64,000 bases of DNA, from contig NZ_JAFIWA010000001.1 in NCBI RefSeq assembly GCF_018588945.1, positions 729,893-793,892 on the forward strand, given 5' to 3'. Positions 41,373-53,775 of the stretch are shown piece after piece. The position numbers and the translations under genes are program-made. The DNA comes from Microbacterium flavescens. GTDB taxonomy: Bacteria > Actinomycetota > Actinomycetes > Actinomycetales > Microbacteriaceae. How positions within the stretch are numbered: the first letter of the stretch is position 1; every line of letters starts with the position of its first letter. The notes under the pieces were generated by a model. It did no database searches. It had not been told where the DNA came from and saw only the letters and a list, made by a program, of their open reading frames with translations.

Positions 41373-42274
41373 CTTCGGTCCTGTACGACGTCCCCGGTCC
41401 CCGCGCGATCGCCCGCAACCGCATCCTGGGTGTCATCACGGTCGTCGTGGTCGCCGCGATCCTGGGCTTCTTCCTCTGGCGCCTGTTCGCGACCGGCCAG
41501 TTCTCCGCCGAGAAGTGGCAGGCCTTCACCTACACGAACGTGTGGATGCAGATCGGCCTCGCGACGCTGCGCACCCTCGCCGCGTTCGCCGTCGCGGCGG
41601 TCGGTGCGCTGATCCTCGGCTTCACGCTCGCGATCGGCCGGATGTCCGACCACGCCTGGATCCGCGTTCCCGTCGGCGCCGTCGTCGAGTTCCTGCGCGC
41701 CGTGCCCGTCCTCGTCTTCATGTTCCTGCTGTACTACGGGCTCCCCGTCATCGGCGTTCGGATGCCGCCGTACTGGGCCGTCGTGATCGCGCTCATCGCC
41801 TACAACGGCTCGGTGCTCGCCGAAGTCATCCGTGCGGGCGTGGAGTCGCTCCCGCGAGGCCAGCAGGAAGCGGGCTATGCCATCGGCCTCCGCAAGGCCG
41901 GCGTCATGCAGCTCGTGCTCCTGCCACAGGCGATCCGGGCGATGATGCCCGTCATCATCGCCCAGCTGGTCGTGACGCTGAAGGACACCGCGCTCGGCTT
42001 CATCATCACCTACCCCGAGCTGCTGTTCTACGCGCGCTTCATCGGCTCTCAGTCAGAGCTCGGCTCGCCGATCATCCCGGCGACGATGATCGTCGGCGCG
42101 ATCTACATCGGTCTGTGCCTCATCCTCTCGTTCGTCGCGAACACCGTAGAGAAGCGGCTGCGCCGGTCGTCCGCGGGCGTGAACATCGCCCAGGCGGAGC
42201 AGCCGACCCAGGAGATCACCGACACCGAGCTCATCATCACCCAGCGCGGAGGCGGACGAGCCGGCGGCGACTGA
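41369..42274 (+). CDS. gluD: glutamate ABC transporter permease
   Basis: 301 residues. Five or more membrane helices begin near residue 22; the EAA motif EAGYAIGLRKAGVMQLVLLPQAIRAMMP contacts GluA. The C-terminal tail after about residue 265 is soluble and polar. The start overlaps the gluC stop, so expression of gluD depends on translation of gluC from its CTG. Confidence 0.93.
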   Translation: MTSVLYDVPGPRAIARNRILGVITVVVVAAILGFFLWRLFATGQFSAEKWQAFTYTNVWMQIGLATLRTLAAFAVAAVGALILGFTLAIGRMSDHAWIRVPVGAVVEFLRAVPVLVFMFLLYYGLPVIGVRMPPYWAVVIALIAYNGSVLAEVIRAGVESLPRGQQEAGYAIGLRKAGVMQLVLLPQAIRAMMPVIIAQLVVTLKDTALGFIITYPELLFYARFIGSQSELGSPIIPATMIVGAIYIGLCLILSFVANTVEKRLRRSSAGVNIAQAEQPTQEITDTELIITQRGGGRAGGD

Positions 42275-42325
42275 GCCGAGGGGAGCGGCAGGGCGAGGCA
42301 TCCGCTCTCGGTAGACTCGGTTCTC

Positions 42326-43366
42326 GTGTCTGACGCTCACGAGATCACGCCCGAGGCGGTGGAGTCCGCCGTGCAGGCGGCGCTCGACGCCATCGCCGCG
42401 GCCGCTGACACGGCCGCCCTGAAGGCCGCCCGCTCCGTGCACTCCGCCGAGGGCTCGCCGCTCGCACGGCTCAACGCGCAGCTGCGCAACGTGCCGAACG
42501 ACAGGAAGGCCGAGTTCGGCAAGCTCGTCGGCCAGGCGCGCGGCCGCGTGAACCAGGCCTTCGCCACACGCGAGGAGGAGCTGGCCGAGGCCGAGACGGC
42601 CGCCCGGCTCGAGGCCGAGCGCGTGGACATCACCGCGCTGGCGCAGCGCGCGCGGGTGGGGGCGCGGCATCCGATCTCCCTCCTGCAGGAGCAGATCTCC
42701 GACATCTTCGTCGGCATGGGCTGGGAGATCGCCGAAGGCCCCGAGCTCGAGCACGAGTGGTTCAACTTCGACGCGCTGAACTTCGATGAGGACCACCCCG
42801 CGCGCCAGATGCAGGACACCTTCTTCGTCGACCCGGTCGAGCGGCACCTCGTCATGCGCACGCACACGAGCCCGGTCCAGGTGCGGTCGATGCTCGAGCG
42901 CGACCTTCCGCTGTACCTGCTGTGCCCGGGCCGGGTGTACCGCACCGACGAGTTCGACGCCACGCATCTTCCCGTCTTCACCCAGTTCGAGGGCATCGTC
43001 GTCGACAAGGGCATCACGATGGCGCACCTCAAGGGCACGCTCGACCACGCCGCCAAGGTGCTCTTCGGCGCCGAGGCGAAGACGCGGTTCCGCGCGAACT
43101 TCTTCCCCTTCACCGAGCCGTCCGCCGAGCTCGACCTGTGGCACCCGACCTTCAAGGGCGGCGCCCGATGGATCGAGTGGGGCGGCTGCGGCATGATCAA
43201 CCCCAACGTGCTGCGCGCGGCGGGGATCGACCCGGAGGAGTACTCCGGCTTCGCCTTCGGCATGGGGATCGAGCGCACGCTCATGTTCCGCAGCGACGTG
43301 CAGGACATGCGCGACATGGCCGAGGGCGATGTCCGCTTCAGTGAGCAGTTCGGAATGGTGGTCTGA
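42326..43366 (+). CDS. pheS: phenylalanyl-tRNA synthetase alpha subunit
   Basis: 346 residues; an N-terminal coiled-coil tRNA arm and a class II catalytic core. Motif 2 shows VYRTDEFDATHLPVFTQFEG and motif 3 FGMGIERTLMFR; HPISLLQEQI starts the core. TAGACT at 42312-42317 precedes the GTG at 42326 by 8 nt. The stop overlaps pheT (TGATG). Confidence 0.96.
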   Translation: MSDAHEITPEAVESAVQAALDAIAAAADTAALKAARSVHSAEGSPLARLNAQLRNVPNDRKAEFGKLVGQARGRVNQAFATREEELAEAETAARLEAERVDITALAQRARVGARHPISLLQEQISDIFVGMGWEIAEGPELEHEWFNFDALNFDEDHPARQMQDTFFVDPVERHLVMRTHTSPVQVRSMLERDLPLYLLCPGRVYRTDEFDATHLPVFTQFEGIVVDKGITMAHLKGTLDHAAKVLFGAEAKTRFRANFFPFTEPSAELDLWHPTFKGGARWIEWGGCGMINPNVLRAAGIDPEEYSGFAFGMGIERTLMFRSDVQDMRDMAEGDVRFSEQFGMVV

Positions 43367-45894
43367 TGCGCGTCCCGCTTTCGTGGTTGCGTGAGTACGT
43401 CGAGGTCCCCGCGGACGCGACCCCCGAAGATGTCCTCGAGGCGCTCGTGCGCGTCGGCTTCGAAGAGGAGGACGTGCACCGGTTCGAGCTGCAGGGTCCG
43501 ATCGTCGTGGGCGAGGTGCTCGAGTTCGTCGAGGAGCCGCAGTCCAACGGCAAGACCATCCGCTGGTGCCAGGTGCGCGTCGCGCCCGACGGCGAGACCG
43601 CAGCCGACGGCGGCGACGCCGTCCACGGGATCGTGTGCGGCGCCCGCAACTTCTTCGCCGGCGACAAGGTCGTGGTGACCCTTCCCGGCGCGGTCCTGCC
43701 CGGCCCGTTCCCGATCGCGGCGCGCAAGACCTACGGCCACGTGTCGGACGGCATGATCGCCTCCGCGAAGGAACTGGGCCTCGGCGACGAGCACAGCGGC
43801 ATCCTCCGGCTCGTCGAGCTCGGCATCGACGCACCCGTCGGCACCGACGCGATCGAGCTGCTCGGTCTCGACGACGTCGCCGTCGACATCAACGTCACGC
43901 CCGACCGCGGCTACGCGCTGTCGGTGCGCGGGGTCGCCCGCGAGTACTCGCACGCGACCGGCGCGGCGTTCCGCGATCCGGGCGACCGCCCGTGGGGCGA
44001 GGTCGGACATGCGACGGATGCCTTCACCTCGGTCGTCGCCGACGAGGCGCCCATCCGCGGGCGCGTCGGTGCGAGCGAGTTCGTGACCCGCATCGTCCGC
44101 GACGTCGACCCGACCAAGCCGACGCCGGCCTGGATGGTGGCGCGGCTCTCGCTCGCCGGCATCCGCTCGCTCGGGATCCTGATCGACATCACCAACTACG
44201 TCATGGTCGAGCTCGGCCAGCCGCTGCACGGGTACGACCTCGACAAGCTGCAAGGCGGCATCACCGTCCGCCGCGCGATGCCCGGCGAGAAGCTCCAGAC
44301 CCTCGACGGCAAGGTCCGAGACCTCAACCCCGAGGACCTCCTCATCACCGACGAATCCGGCCCCATCGGCCTGGCCGGCGTGATGGGCGGTGGCGCGACC
44401 GAGATGTCGGGCGCCACCCGCAACGTGCTCATCGAGGCGGCCACGTTCGACACCGTGTCGATCGCGCGCACGGCGCGCCGGCACAAGCTGCCGTCGGAGG
44501 CTTCCCGTCGCTTCGAGCGCGGGGTCGACCCGCTGATCCCCTTCGTCGCCGCCCAGCGCGCCGTCGAGCTCATGGTCGAGTACGCCGGCGGCACCGACGC
44601 GCGCGAAGGCGGTGCGCTGATGACCGAGTACGAGTTCCCGGGCATCGAGCTGCCCTTCGGCTTCGTCGAGGGGCTCATCGGCGTCGACTACACCCGTGAC
44701 GAGGTGGTCGGCTCGCTCGAGCTGATCGGCTGCTCCGTGCACGAGCGGGAGGGCGACTTCGTGGTCTTCCCGCCGTCGTGGCGTCCTGACCTCACCGACA
44801 AGTGGACCCTCGCCGAGGAGGTCGCCCGCATCGAGGGCTACCACCGCATCCCGTCGGTGCTCCCCACGCCTCCCTCGGGCCGCGGGCTGACCCCGGCTCA
44901 GCAGGGACGCCGGCGGGTCGCCAATGCGCTCGCCGCGGCCGGCCTCGTCGAGACGCCGTCCTTCGGCTTCACGACCGATGAGCTCAACGACCTCCACGGA
45001 TCGGCGTCGGGCGAGAAGCTCCCCAGCGTCAAGCTGGCGAACCCGCTCGACGGGCAGTCGCCGTTCCTCCGCCGTTCGCTCGTGCCGGGCCTGCTGCAGG
45101 TCGCGCACCGCAACGTCGCGCGTGGTCTCACCGACCTCGCGCTGTTCGAGACGGGCGTCGTCTTCCTCCCTCAGCCCGGGGTCGCCTACGGCACCGCGCA
45201 CGTGCCGCCGCTGGCCGTGCGACCGGATGCCGCGACCCTGGCCGAGCTCGACGCCTCGATCCCGCCGCAGCACCGCCACGTGGCCGTGCTCTTGGCCGGG
45301 AGCGCCGTCGCCAAGCAGCCGGGCGTAGCGCCTGTCACTGCCGAGCTGGCCCACGCGGTCGACGCGGTCCGCACCATCGCCGCCGCTGCGGGCGTCGTGA
45401 TCGACGTCGCGCAGGGGCAGCGGGCAGCCCTGCACCCGGGTCGCACCGGCGTGCTGTCGGTCTCGGGCACCGAGGTCGGCTACGTCGGCGAGCTGCTGCC
45501 GGCCGTGGCCGAGGCATCCGATCTGCCCGGTCGCGTGATCGTGGCCGAGCTGGATCTCGACCTCGTGCTCTCGCTCGCGGGCGAGAAGGTCGTCGCCGCG
45601 TCGCTGTCGGGATACCCGGCGGCCACGCAGGACGTCTCGCTCGTCGTCGGCGCAGAGGTGCCGGCAGCGGAGGTGCGCGCGACGCTCGCCGAGGGTGCGG
45701 GCGAGCTGCTCGAGTCGCTGCGACTCGTCGACGACTACCGCGGGCCGGGCGTGGCCGAGGCCGCGAAGAGCCTCACGTTCGCGCTGCGGTTCCGCGCGCC
45801 CGACCGCACGCTGACGGCCGCCGAGGCGACCGAGGCGAAGATGGCGGGCGTGGCGGCGGCGGCCGAGCGGTTCGGCGCGACCCTGCGCGAGTAG
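43366..45894 (+). CDS. pheT: phenylalanyl-tRNA synthetase beta subunit
   Basis: 842 residues, full length: MRVPLSWLREYVEVPADAT, the EMAP-like tRNA-binding fold (GEVLEFVEEP...VVCGARNFFAGDKVVVTLPGAVLPG), the B3/B4 editing domain (INVTPDRGYALSVRGVAREYS), B5, the inactive class II core, and the C-terminal anticodon-binding domain (SGYPAATQDVSLVVG). Forms a heterotetramer with PheS and clears Tyr-tRNAPhe. Confidence 0.97.
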   Translation: MRVPLSWLREYVEVPADATPEDVLEALVRVGFEEEDVHRFELQGPIVVGEVLEFVEEPQSNGKTIRWCQVRVAPDGETAADGGDAVHGIVCGARNFFAGDKVVVTLPGAVLPGPFPIAARKTYGHVSDGMIASAKELGLGDEHSGILRLVELGIDAPVGTDAIELLGLDDVAVDINVTPDRGYALSVRGVAREYSHATGAAFRDPGDRPWGEVGHATDAFTSVVADEAPIRGRVGASEFVTRIVRDVDPTKPTPAWMVARLSLAGIRSLGILIDITNYVMVELGQPLHGYDLDKLQGGITVRRAMPGEKLQTLDGKVRDLNPEDLLITDESGPIGLAGVMGGGATEMSGATRNVLIEAATFDTVSIARTARRHKLPSEASRRFERGVDPLIPFVAAQRAVELMVEYAGGTDAREGGALMTEYEFPGIELPFGFVEGLIGVDYTRDEVVGSLELIGCSVHEREGDFVVFPPSWRPDLTDKWTLAEEVARIEGYHRIPSVLPTPPSGRGLTPAQQGRRRVANALAAAGLVETPSFGFTTDELNDLHGSASGEKLPSVKLANPLDGQSPFLRRSLVPGLLQVAHRNVARGLTDLALFETGVVFLPQPGVAYGTAHVPPLAVRPDAATLAELDASIPPQHRHVAVLLAGSAVAKQPGVAPVTAELAHAVDAVRTIAAAAGVVIDVAQGQRAALHPGRTGVLSVSGTEVGYVGELLPAVAEASDLPGRVIVAELDLDLVLSLAGEKVVAASLSGYPAATQDVSLVVGAEVPAAEVRATLAEGAGELLESLRLVDDYRGPGVAEAAKSLTFALRFRAPDRTLTAAEATEAKMAGVAAAAERFGATLRE

Positions 45895-45930
45895 CGCGGG
45901 CTCCGGCGGGCCGGCGTCAGCGGGCCGGCG

Positions 45931-47061
45931 TCAGCGGTTGCCCCAGTTCCAGGCGGGGCGGTCGAGGAGGCCCTGCCCGGCGATGCGCGTGCCGTCGGGG
46001 TGGGCCTCGAGGCGGTGCGTCAGCGCCCCGGCGCGCTCCAACGGCGCCGACAGCCGTTCGGCGTGCGTCACCACGAGCACCTGCGAGCGAGCGGATGCCT
46101 CGGCCACGAGCTCGGCGAGCGGCTCGAGCAGATCGGGGTGGAGGCTCGCCTCGGGCTCGTTCAGCACGATGAGCGGCGCGGGTCTGGCCGGCAGCAGCGC
46201 GGCGCACAGCAGCAGGTAGCGCAGCGTGCCGTCGGACAGCTCGCCGGCCTCGAGCGGCCGCAGCAGACCGGGCTGGCGCATGACGAGTCGGAACCGCCCG
46301 TCGGTCGCCTCGACGCCAACCCGCGCGCCCGGGAACGCCCGCGCGACCGCGGCTTCCAGGGCACGCCCGTGCCCGGCGTCGTGGATCGTCGCCCACACGG
46401 CCGCGAGGTTCTCGCCGCCGTGCGCCAGGGTCGGGGAGCGAGTGCCGACCTGCGGCTGGCGTGCCGGGGCGTCGACGTCGACGCGGAAGTGGTCGTAGAA
46501 CCTCCAGCCACCGAGAGTTCGCCGCAGAGAGAGCAGCTCGGGTGCCGTATCGCCGTCGGCGAGGTCGGTGACGATGCTCTCGAACGGCGCGAGCTGCTGG
46601 CGCAGCGTGGTCCACGCGCCGTCGCGCACGCGCGTCGACGTGCGAAGGCGATCGATGAGCAGCGTGGCCGGCTTCGCGATCGGCCCGGCGAAGACCTGCT
46701 CGCGCTTGAGCTCGGGGTCGCGGGCGAAAAGACTGCGCTGATCGACCTGCGGGATGCCGAGATCGACGAGGTAGCCGAGCTCGTCCGAGGCGAACCCCAG
46801 CCGGACCGCGATCGGCCCCGTGCGCACCGTGCCCTGGGTGCCGCCGTGCTCGGGACCGGCCCACAGCAGCGACGGCAGTCCGCCTTCGCGGGCAACGGAG
46901 GCCACCAGGGATCCGGTCGCCGTCGCGGCGAGCAGACGCAGCGCCCGATAGAGATTGGACTTGCCCGAGCCGTTGGCCCCGGTGATGACCGTCAGCGCGG
47001 CGAGCGGCAGCACGACGTCGCGAAGCGATCGGTAGCCCGAGACGGCGACGGTGGTGAGCAT
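45931..47061 (-). CDS. SMC/RecF-type AAA ATPase, orphan
   Basis: 376 residues. Walker A VITGANGSGKSNLYRALRLL (about 26-45), a long insertion of helices, signature ELSDGTLRYLLLCAALL, Walker B PLIVLNEPEASLHPDLLEPL, switch His VLVVTHAERLS. This is the ABC-ATPase layout of COG4637-like predicted ATPases; a role in DNA or RNA metabolism or in defence is possible, but no partner nuclease or methylase is next to it. CAGGAT on the minus strand (47068-47073) lies 6 nt before the ATG. Confidence 0.82.
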   Translation of the reverse strand: MLTTVAVSGYRSLRDVVLPLAALTVITGANGSGKSNLYRALRLLAATATGSLVASVAREGGLPSLLWAGPEHGGTQGTVRTGPIAVRLGFASDELGYLVDLGIPQVDQRSLFARDPELKREQVFAGPIAKPATLLIDRLRTSTRVRDGAWTTLRQQLAPFESIVTDLADGDTAPELLSLRRTLGGWRFYDHFRVDVDAPARQPQVGTRSPTLAHGGENLAAVWATIHDAGHGRALEAAVARAFPGARVGVEATDGRFRLVMRQPGLLRPLEAGELSDGTLRYLLLCAALLPARPAPLIVLNEPEASLHPDLLEPLAELVAEASARSQVLVVTHAERLSAPLERAGALTHRLEAHPDGTRIAGQGLLDRPAWNWGNR

Positions 47062-47154
47062 CCCGCCATCCTGGCAGGCGCCCCCGACGCCGGCCGGCGC
47101 CGCTCACGGCGGAGCAGGAATCCACGGCGCCCCGGCGTCTGATTGGGTGGGTGC

Positions 47155-48132
47155 ATGACGGACGTACTGGTGCTGGGCGGCACGGGCTGGCTGAGCGGAC
47201 GGATCGCGGAGAAGTGGGCTGATGCCGGGGCATCCGTCACCTGTCTTGCCCGAGGCGGTCGTCCCGCGCCGTACGGAACTGCGCTCGTCACCGCCGACCG
47301 CGACCAGCCGGGGGCGTACGACGACGTGGCCTCGCGGGAGTGGGACGAGGTCGTCGACATCTCGTCCCAGCCGATCCACGTCGCGGCCGCGCTCGACGCC
47401 CTGGCCGAGCGGGCGAAGCACTGGACCTACATCTCCACGGTGTCGGTGTACGCCGAGAACGGCGAGCCCGGCGCGGACGAGTCCGCCGAGTTGCTCGCCC
47501 CCGCCGGCCCCGATGAGGAGGAGGACTACGGCCGCGCCAAGGCTCGGGCCGAGGCATCCGTCCGCGCCGCCCTCGGGTTCCGGGCGGCGATCGTGCGCCC
47601 CGGGCTCATCGTCGGCCCGGGTGATCCGACCGACCGCTTCGGCTACTGGGTCGGGCGCTTCGCGCTCGCGGCGGGCGAGGACGTACTGGTCCCGGATGCC
47701 GCGGACCGCGGCGCGCAGGTGATCGACGTCGACGACCTGGCCGGGTTCGTGCAGTCTGTGGGCGCCGAGCGCTGGACCGGCGTCGCGAACGCCGTGGGGG
47801 ATCCGGTCCCGCTCGAGCGGCTGCTGTCGGACGCGCGGGGCGTCGCCGGGCACTCCGGGAGACTCGTCGTCGCATCGGACGCCTGGCTCGAGGAGCACGA
47901 CGTCGCCTACTGGATGGGCCCGCGCTCGCTCCCGCTGTGGCTGCCCGCCGACCTGCCGGGGTTCTGGACGCGCTCCAACGCGGCGTACCGGCTGCTCGGC
48001 GGCCGGCTCCGCCCCCTCGCCGAGACTCTGCGACGCACCCTGGACGACGAGCGCGAGCGCGGCCTGTCCCGCGACCGCCGCTCCGGCCTGTCGCGCTCGG
48101 ACGAGCTCGAGCTGCTGGCGGACCTCCGGTAG
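47155..48132 (+). CDS. NAD-dependent epimerase/dehydratase family protein
   Basis: 325 residues, extended SDR with [18 protein letters not shown] at the N-terminus, [12 protein letters not shown], and [12 protein letters not shown] in place of the usual YxxxK (here Y-G-R-A-K). It resembles atypical reductases such as those of isoflavone type; the substrate is unknown. The ATG at 47155 is four codons into the open frame and gives the conserved start; no clear Shine-Dalgarno is seen. Confidence 0.85.
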   Translation: MTDVLVLGGTGWLSGRIAEKWADAGASVTCLARGGRPAPYGTALVTADRDQPGAYDDVASREWDEVVDISSQPIHVAAALDALAERAKHWTYISTVSVYAENGEPGADESAELLAPAGPDEEEDYGRAKARAEASVRAALGFRAAIVRPGLIVGPGDPTDRFGYWVGRFALAAGEDVLVPDAADRGAQVIDVDDLAGFVQSVGAERWTGVANAVGDPVPLERLLSDARGVAGHSGRLVVASDAWLEEHDVAYWMGPRSLPLWLPADLPGFWTRSNAAYRLLGGRLRPLAETLRRTLDDERERGLSRDRRSGLSRSDELELLADLR

Positions 48133-48152
48133 CGGGGCGAGACGTCGCATCT

Positions 48153-48189
48153 GCGACGAAACGGCGCACGCACGACGCCGTCTCGTCGC
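48153..48189. terminator. hairpin after the epimerase gene
   Basis: GCGACGAAACGGCGC (48153-48167) pairs with 48175-48189 at 13 of 15 positions around a 7-base loop. It is likely the terminator of the epimerase gene. The arms resemble the CGAAACGG/GTCTCG pattern of the palindromes at 21.9 and 37.8 kb. Confidence 0.6.
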
Positions 48190-48256
48190 GACCACGTCGT
48201 CTCACGCGGCGAGGGCGGATTTGCGGATGCCGCGCCCCGGCGGATATCGTCGCGGC

Positions 48257-48343
48257 ATGCCTTCGGCGACCCAGGGATCCACGACGCTCGTTCCGAGCGC
48301 CGCTCCCGCGCGCCGACGCCGTCTGGGCGAGCGCCGACTCTAG
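48257..48343 (+). CDS. possible leaderless small ORF upstream of argC
   Basis: 28 codons, [20 protein letters not shown] and then RRLGERRL, basic at the C-terminus. It is listed only because a TATCGT box at 48245-48250 ends exactly 6 nt before its ATG, the spacing seen for verified genes here. No family is recognised. It could be a leader peptide of the arg operon (three or more Arg codons in a row, then Arg-rich) or a chance match. The rest of the 299-bp gap holds only the hairpin and the argC promoter. Confidence 0.3.
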   Translation: MPSATQGSTTLVPSAAPARRRRLGERRL

Positions 48344-48431
48344 GCGACCCCGCACGCCGTCCTCGTCATGGACGTCTGCGAGCGGGCGTCGCCGTCTCCG
48401 GCCCGCTCACCCAGACTCTAAGGTGGAATCC

Positions 48432-49481
48432 ATGACATATTCGGTCGCCGTCTCCGGCGCATCCGGCTATGCGGGCGGCGAGATCCTGCGGATCCTCGCC
48501 GCGCATCCCGACGTCGAGATCCGCACCGTGACCGCGCACTCCAACGCGGGACAGCCGCTCATCCAGCATCAGCCGCACCTGCGCTCGCTCGCGCACCTCA
48601 CGCTCTCCGAGACGACCCCCGAGATCCTCGCGGGGCACGACATCGTGTTCCTCGCCCTCCCGCACGGCCAGTCGGGGCAGTACACCGACGCCCTCGACGG
48701 CACCGCGCTCGTGATCGACGCGGGTGCCGACCACCGGCTCGAATCGGCCGCCGATTGGGACACCTTCTACGGCGGCGACTTCCACGACCCGTGGGCGTAC
48801 GGCGTTCCCGAGCTGCCGGTGGGCGGCGGAAAGCAGCGCGAGCGGCTGGTCGGGGCATCCCGCATCGCCGCCCCCGGCTGCAATGCGTCGACGGTCTCGC
48901 TGAGCCTCGCGCCCGGCGTCGCCGCCGGCGTGATCGACCCCGGCGACATCGTGACGGTGCTCGCGGTCGGGCCGTCGGGCGCCGGCAAGGCGCTCAAGCC
49001 CCACCTCCTCGCCAGCGAGGTCCTCGGCAGCGCGAACCCCTACGCCGTCGGCGGCTCCCACCGCCACATCCCCGAGATCCGCCAGGCGCTCGCCGCGGCG
49101 GGGGCATCGGCCGACGATGTCCGCATCTCGTTCACGCCCGTCATCGTGCCCATGGCGCGGGGCATCCTCGCCACCTCGACGGCGCCGATCGCAAATGACG
49201 CGACGGATGCCGAGATCCGCGCCGCGTGGGAGTCCGCGTACGGCGATGAGACGTTCGTGCAGCTCCTCCCCGCGGGGGAGTTCCCTCGCACGGCAGACGT
49301 GGCGGGCGCGAACACCGCGCTGATGGGGCTCGCGATCGACCGCTCCGCGAACCGCGTGGTGGTCGTCGCGGCGGTCGACAACCTCGTCAAGGGCACGGCC
49401 GGAGCCGCCGTGCAGTCCATGAACATCGCGCTCGGGCTCGAGGAGTCGACGGCGCTGTCGATCAACGGAGTCGCCCCGTGA
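48432..49481 (+). CDS. argC: N-acetyl-gamma-glutamyl-phosphate reductase
   Basis: Third step of arginine synthesis. 349 residues: [18 protein letters not shown] (NADP site), the active Cys in [13 protein letters not shown] (about residue 155), and [11 protein letters not shown] with the catalytic His. TAAGGT at 48419-48424 lies 7 nt before the ATG. It heads argC-J-B-D-F. Confidence 0.96.
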   Translation: MTYSVAVSGASGYAGGEILRILAAHPDVEIRTVTAHSNAGQPLIQHQPHLRSLAHLTLSETTPEILAGHDIVFLALPHGQSGQYTDALDGTALVIDAGADHRLESAADWDTFYGGDFHDPWAYGVPELPVGGGKQRERLVGASRIAAPGCNASTVSLSLAPGVAAGVIDPGDIVTVLAVGPSGAGKALKPHLLASEVLGSANPYAVGGSHRHIPEIRQALAAAGASADDVRISFTPVIVPMARGILATSTAPIANDATDAEIRAAWESAYGDETFVQLLPAGEFPRTADVAGANTALMGLAIDRSANRVVVVAAVDNLVKGTAGAAVQSMNIALGLEESTALSINGVAP

Positions 49482-49536
49482 CCATCGCGAGCCGACGGGC
49501 TCGGTTCGGCGTACGGGGCGAGAAGGGAATCATGCC

Positions 49537-50694
49537 GTGAGCGTCACCGCACCCGCAGGTTTCGAGGCCGCGGGCGTCGCGGTCGGCCTCAAGTCGACCG
49601 GCAAGCCGGACGTCGCCGTGGTCGTCAACCGCGGGCCGCTCAAGGTCGGCGCCGCCGTCTTCACGTCGAACCGGGCGAAGGCGAACCCGATCCTGTGGTC
49701 GGAGCAGGCGATCACGGACGGCGTCGTCGAGGCGATCGTCCTCAACTCGGGCGGCGCCAACTGCTTCACCGGCGCGTTCGGCTTCCAGACCACGCACCAG
49801 ACCGCAGAGAAGGCCGCCGAACTGCTCGGCGTGAGCGCCGGCGACGTGCTGATCTGCTCGACCGGGCTCATCGGCACCGGCGACGATGCCTTCCGTGCGA
49901 AGGTGCTCGCCGGCACCGAGCAGGGCATCGCCGAGCTGTCGGCCGACGGCGGGGAGGCGGCATCCCTCGCCATCATGACCACCGACTCGCGCCCCAAGCG
50001 ATCCGTCGTCGCGCGCGACGGGTGGTCGCTCGGCGGAATGGCGAAGGGAGCCGGGATGCTGGCGCCCGGCCTCGCGACGATGCTCGTGGTGATCACGACC
50101 GACGCCGTGCTCGACGCGGCCCAGGCCGACGCCGCGCTGCGGTCGGCGACCGGCCGCACGTTCGACCGACTGGACTCCGACGGCTGCATGTCGACGAACG
50201 ACCAGGTCACGCTCCTCGTGAGCGGCGCCTCGGGCATCGCGCCCGACCCGGACGAGTTCGCCGCGGCGCTGGCCGAGGTGAGCGCCGATCTCGCGAAGCA
50301 GCTGCAGGGCGACGCCGAGGGTGCGAGCCACGACATCACGATCGAGGTGCGAGGAGCTGCTTCCGAGGAGGATGCCGTGGAGGTCGGCCGGGCCGTCGCC
50401 CGCAACAACCTCTTCAAGGCCGCGATCTTCGGCAACGACCCGAACTGGGGCCGCGTGCTCGCCGCGATCGGCACGACCGCCGCGGCCTTCGACCCGTATG
50501 ACGTCGACGTGTGGATGAACGGCGTCCGGGTGTGCACGAAGGGCGGCCCTGACGCTCCGCGCGAGGCCGTCGACCTCACACCGCGCGCCACCGATCTGGT
50601 CATCGACCTCAACGTCGGCGACCAGACCGCGACGATCCTGACCAACGACCTCACGCACGAATACGTCCACGAGAACAGCGCGTACTCCTCATGA
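49537..50694 (+). CDS. argJ: glutamate N-acetyltransferase/amino-acid acetyltransferase
   Basis: Recycles the acetyl group from acetylornithine to glutamate, so the pathway is the cyclic type. 385 residues; self-cleavage occurs at the Thr in [12 protein letters not shown] (about residue 185). [10 protein letters not shown] and [13 protein letters not shown] are conserved. GTG 49537 follows GAAGGGA by about 8 nt. A tiny ATG-CCG-TGA at 49532 overlaps this start. Confidence 0.95.
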   Translation: MSVTAPAGFEAAGVAVGLKSTGKPDVAVVVNRGPLKVGAAVFTSNRAKANPILWSEQAITDGVVEAIVLNSGGANCFTGAFGFQTTHQTAEKAAELLGVSAGDVLICSTGLIGTGDDAFRAKVLAGTEQGIAELSADGGEAASLAIMTTDSRPKRSVVARDGWSLGGMAKGAGMLAPGLATMLVVITTDAVLDAAQADAALRSATGRTFDRLDSDGCMSTNDQVTLLVSGASGIAPDPDEFAAALAEVSADLAKQLQGDAEGASHDITIEVRGAASEEDAVEVGRAVARNNLFKAAIFGNDPNWGRVLAAIGTTAAAFDPYDVDVWMNGVRVCTKGGPDAPREAVDLTPRATDLVIDLNVGDQTATILTNDLTHEYVHENSAYSS

Positions 50695-51586
50695 CCCAGA
50701 TCCAGGACACCGATCCCGACGAGGCCAGCGTCAAGGCCGCGACGCTCATCGAGTCGCTGCCGTGGCTGCAGCGCTTCAGCGACCAGATCGTCGTGATCAA
50801 GTACGGCGGCAACGCCATGGTGTCCGAGGAGCTGCAGGACGCCTTCGCCGCCGACATCGCGTACCTGCGCTACGTCGGCGTGAAGCCGGTCGTCGTGCAC
50901 GGCGGTGGCCCGCAGATCTCGTCGATGCTCGACCGCCTCGCGATCCCGAGCGAGTTCAAGGGCGGGTACCGCGTCACCTCGACCGAGGCCATCTCGGTCG
51001 TGCGCATGGTGCTCACGGGGCAGATCAACCCGCAGCTCGTCGCGAAGATCAACGCGCACGGCCCGCACGCCGCCGGGCTCAGCGGCGAGGACGCCGGGCT
51101 CTTCGGCGGCCGTCGGCGCGGCGTCGTGATCGAGGGCGTGGAGCACGACCTCGGCCGCGTCGGCGACGTCGTCGAGGTGGATCCGCAGCCCGTCCTGGAC
51201 CAGCTCGCCGCGGGGAGGATCCCCGTGGTCTCGAGCATCGCCCCCGACCTGGACCACCCGGGACACTCGCTGAACGTGAACGCGGATGCCGCGGCATCCG
51301 CTCTCGCCGTCGCACTCGGTGCGGCGAAACTCGTCGTCCTCACCGACGTCCCCGGGCTCTACGCCGACTGGCCGAACCGCGACTCCCTCGTGTCGCACCT
51401 GACCTCGACCGAGCTGACGGCGATGCTGCCCTCGCTCGAGTCGGGCATGATCCCGAAGATGCGAGCCTGCCTCGAAGCCGTCGAGGGCGGCGTCGAGACC
51501 GCGGCGATCATCGACGGACGGGTGCCGCACTCGGTGCTCGTGGAGATCTTCACCAGCAAGGGAATCGGAACAGAGGTGGTCCTCGG

Positions 51587-51590
<4 letters not shown>
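50691..51590 (+). CDS. argB: acetylglutamate kinase
   Basis: 299 residues of the amino-acid kinase fold: [29 protein letters not shown] and [18 protein letters not shown]. An N-terminal helix of about 20 residues, as in arginine-inhibited enzymes, suggests feedback control. Coupled by ATGA to argJ and argD. Confidence 0.96.
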
Positions 51591-53721
<2,131 letters not shown>

Positions 53722-53741
53722 CCGGTACCCGAGAACCTCCC

Positions 53742-53775
53742 GGTCGTTGAGCGAGCGCAGCGAGTCGAAACGCCC
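53742..53775. repeat. REP-like palindromic repeat
   Basis: GTTGAGCGAGCGCAGCGAGT followed by CGAAACGCCCC. On the other strand it reads CGTTTCGACTCGCTGCG...GCTCAACGACC, which matches the arms of the element at 21911-21957. Repeats of this type are frequent between genes in related actinobacteria. Here it is read in frame as LSERSESKR. Confidence 0.7.
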
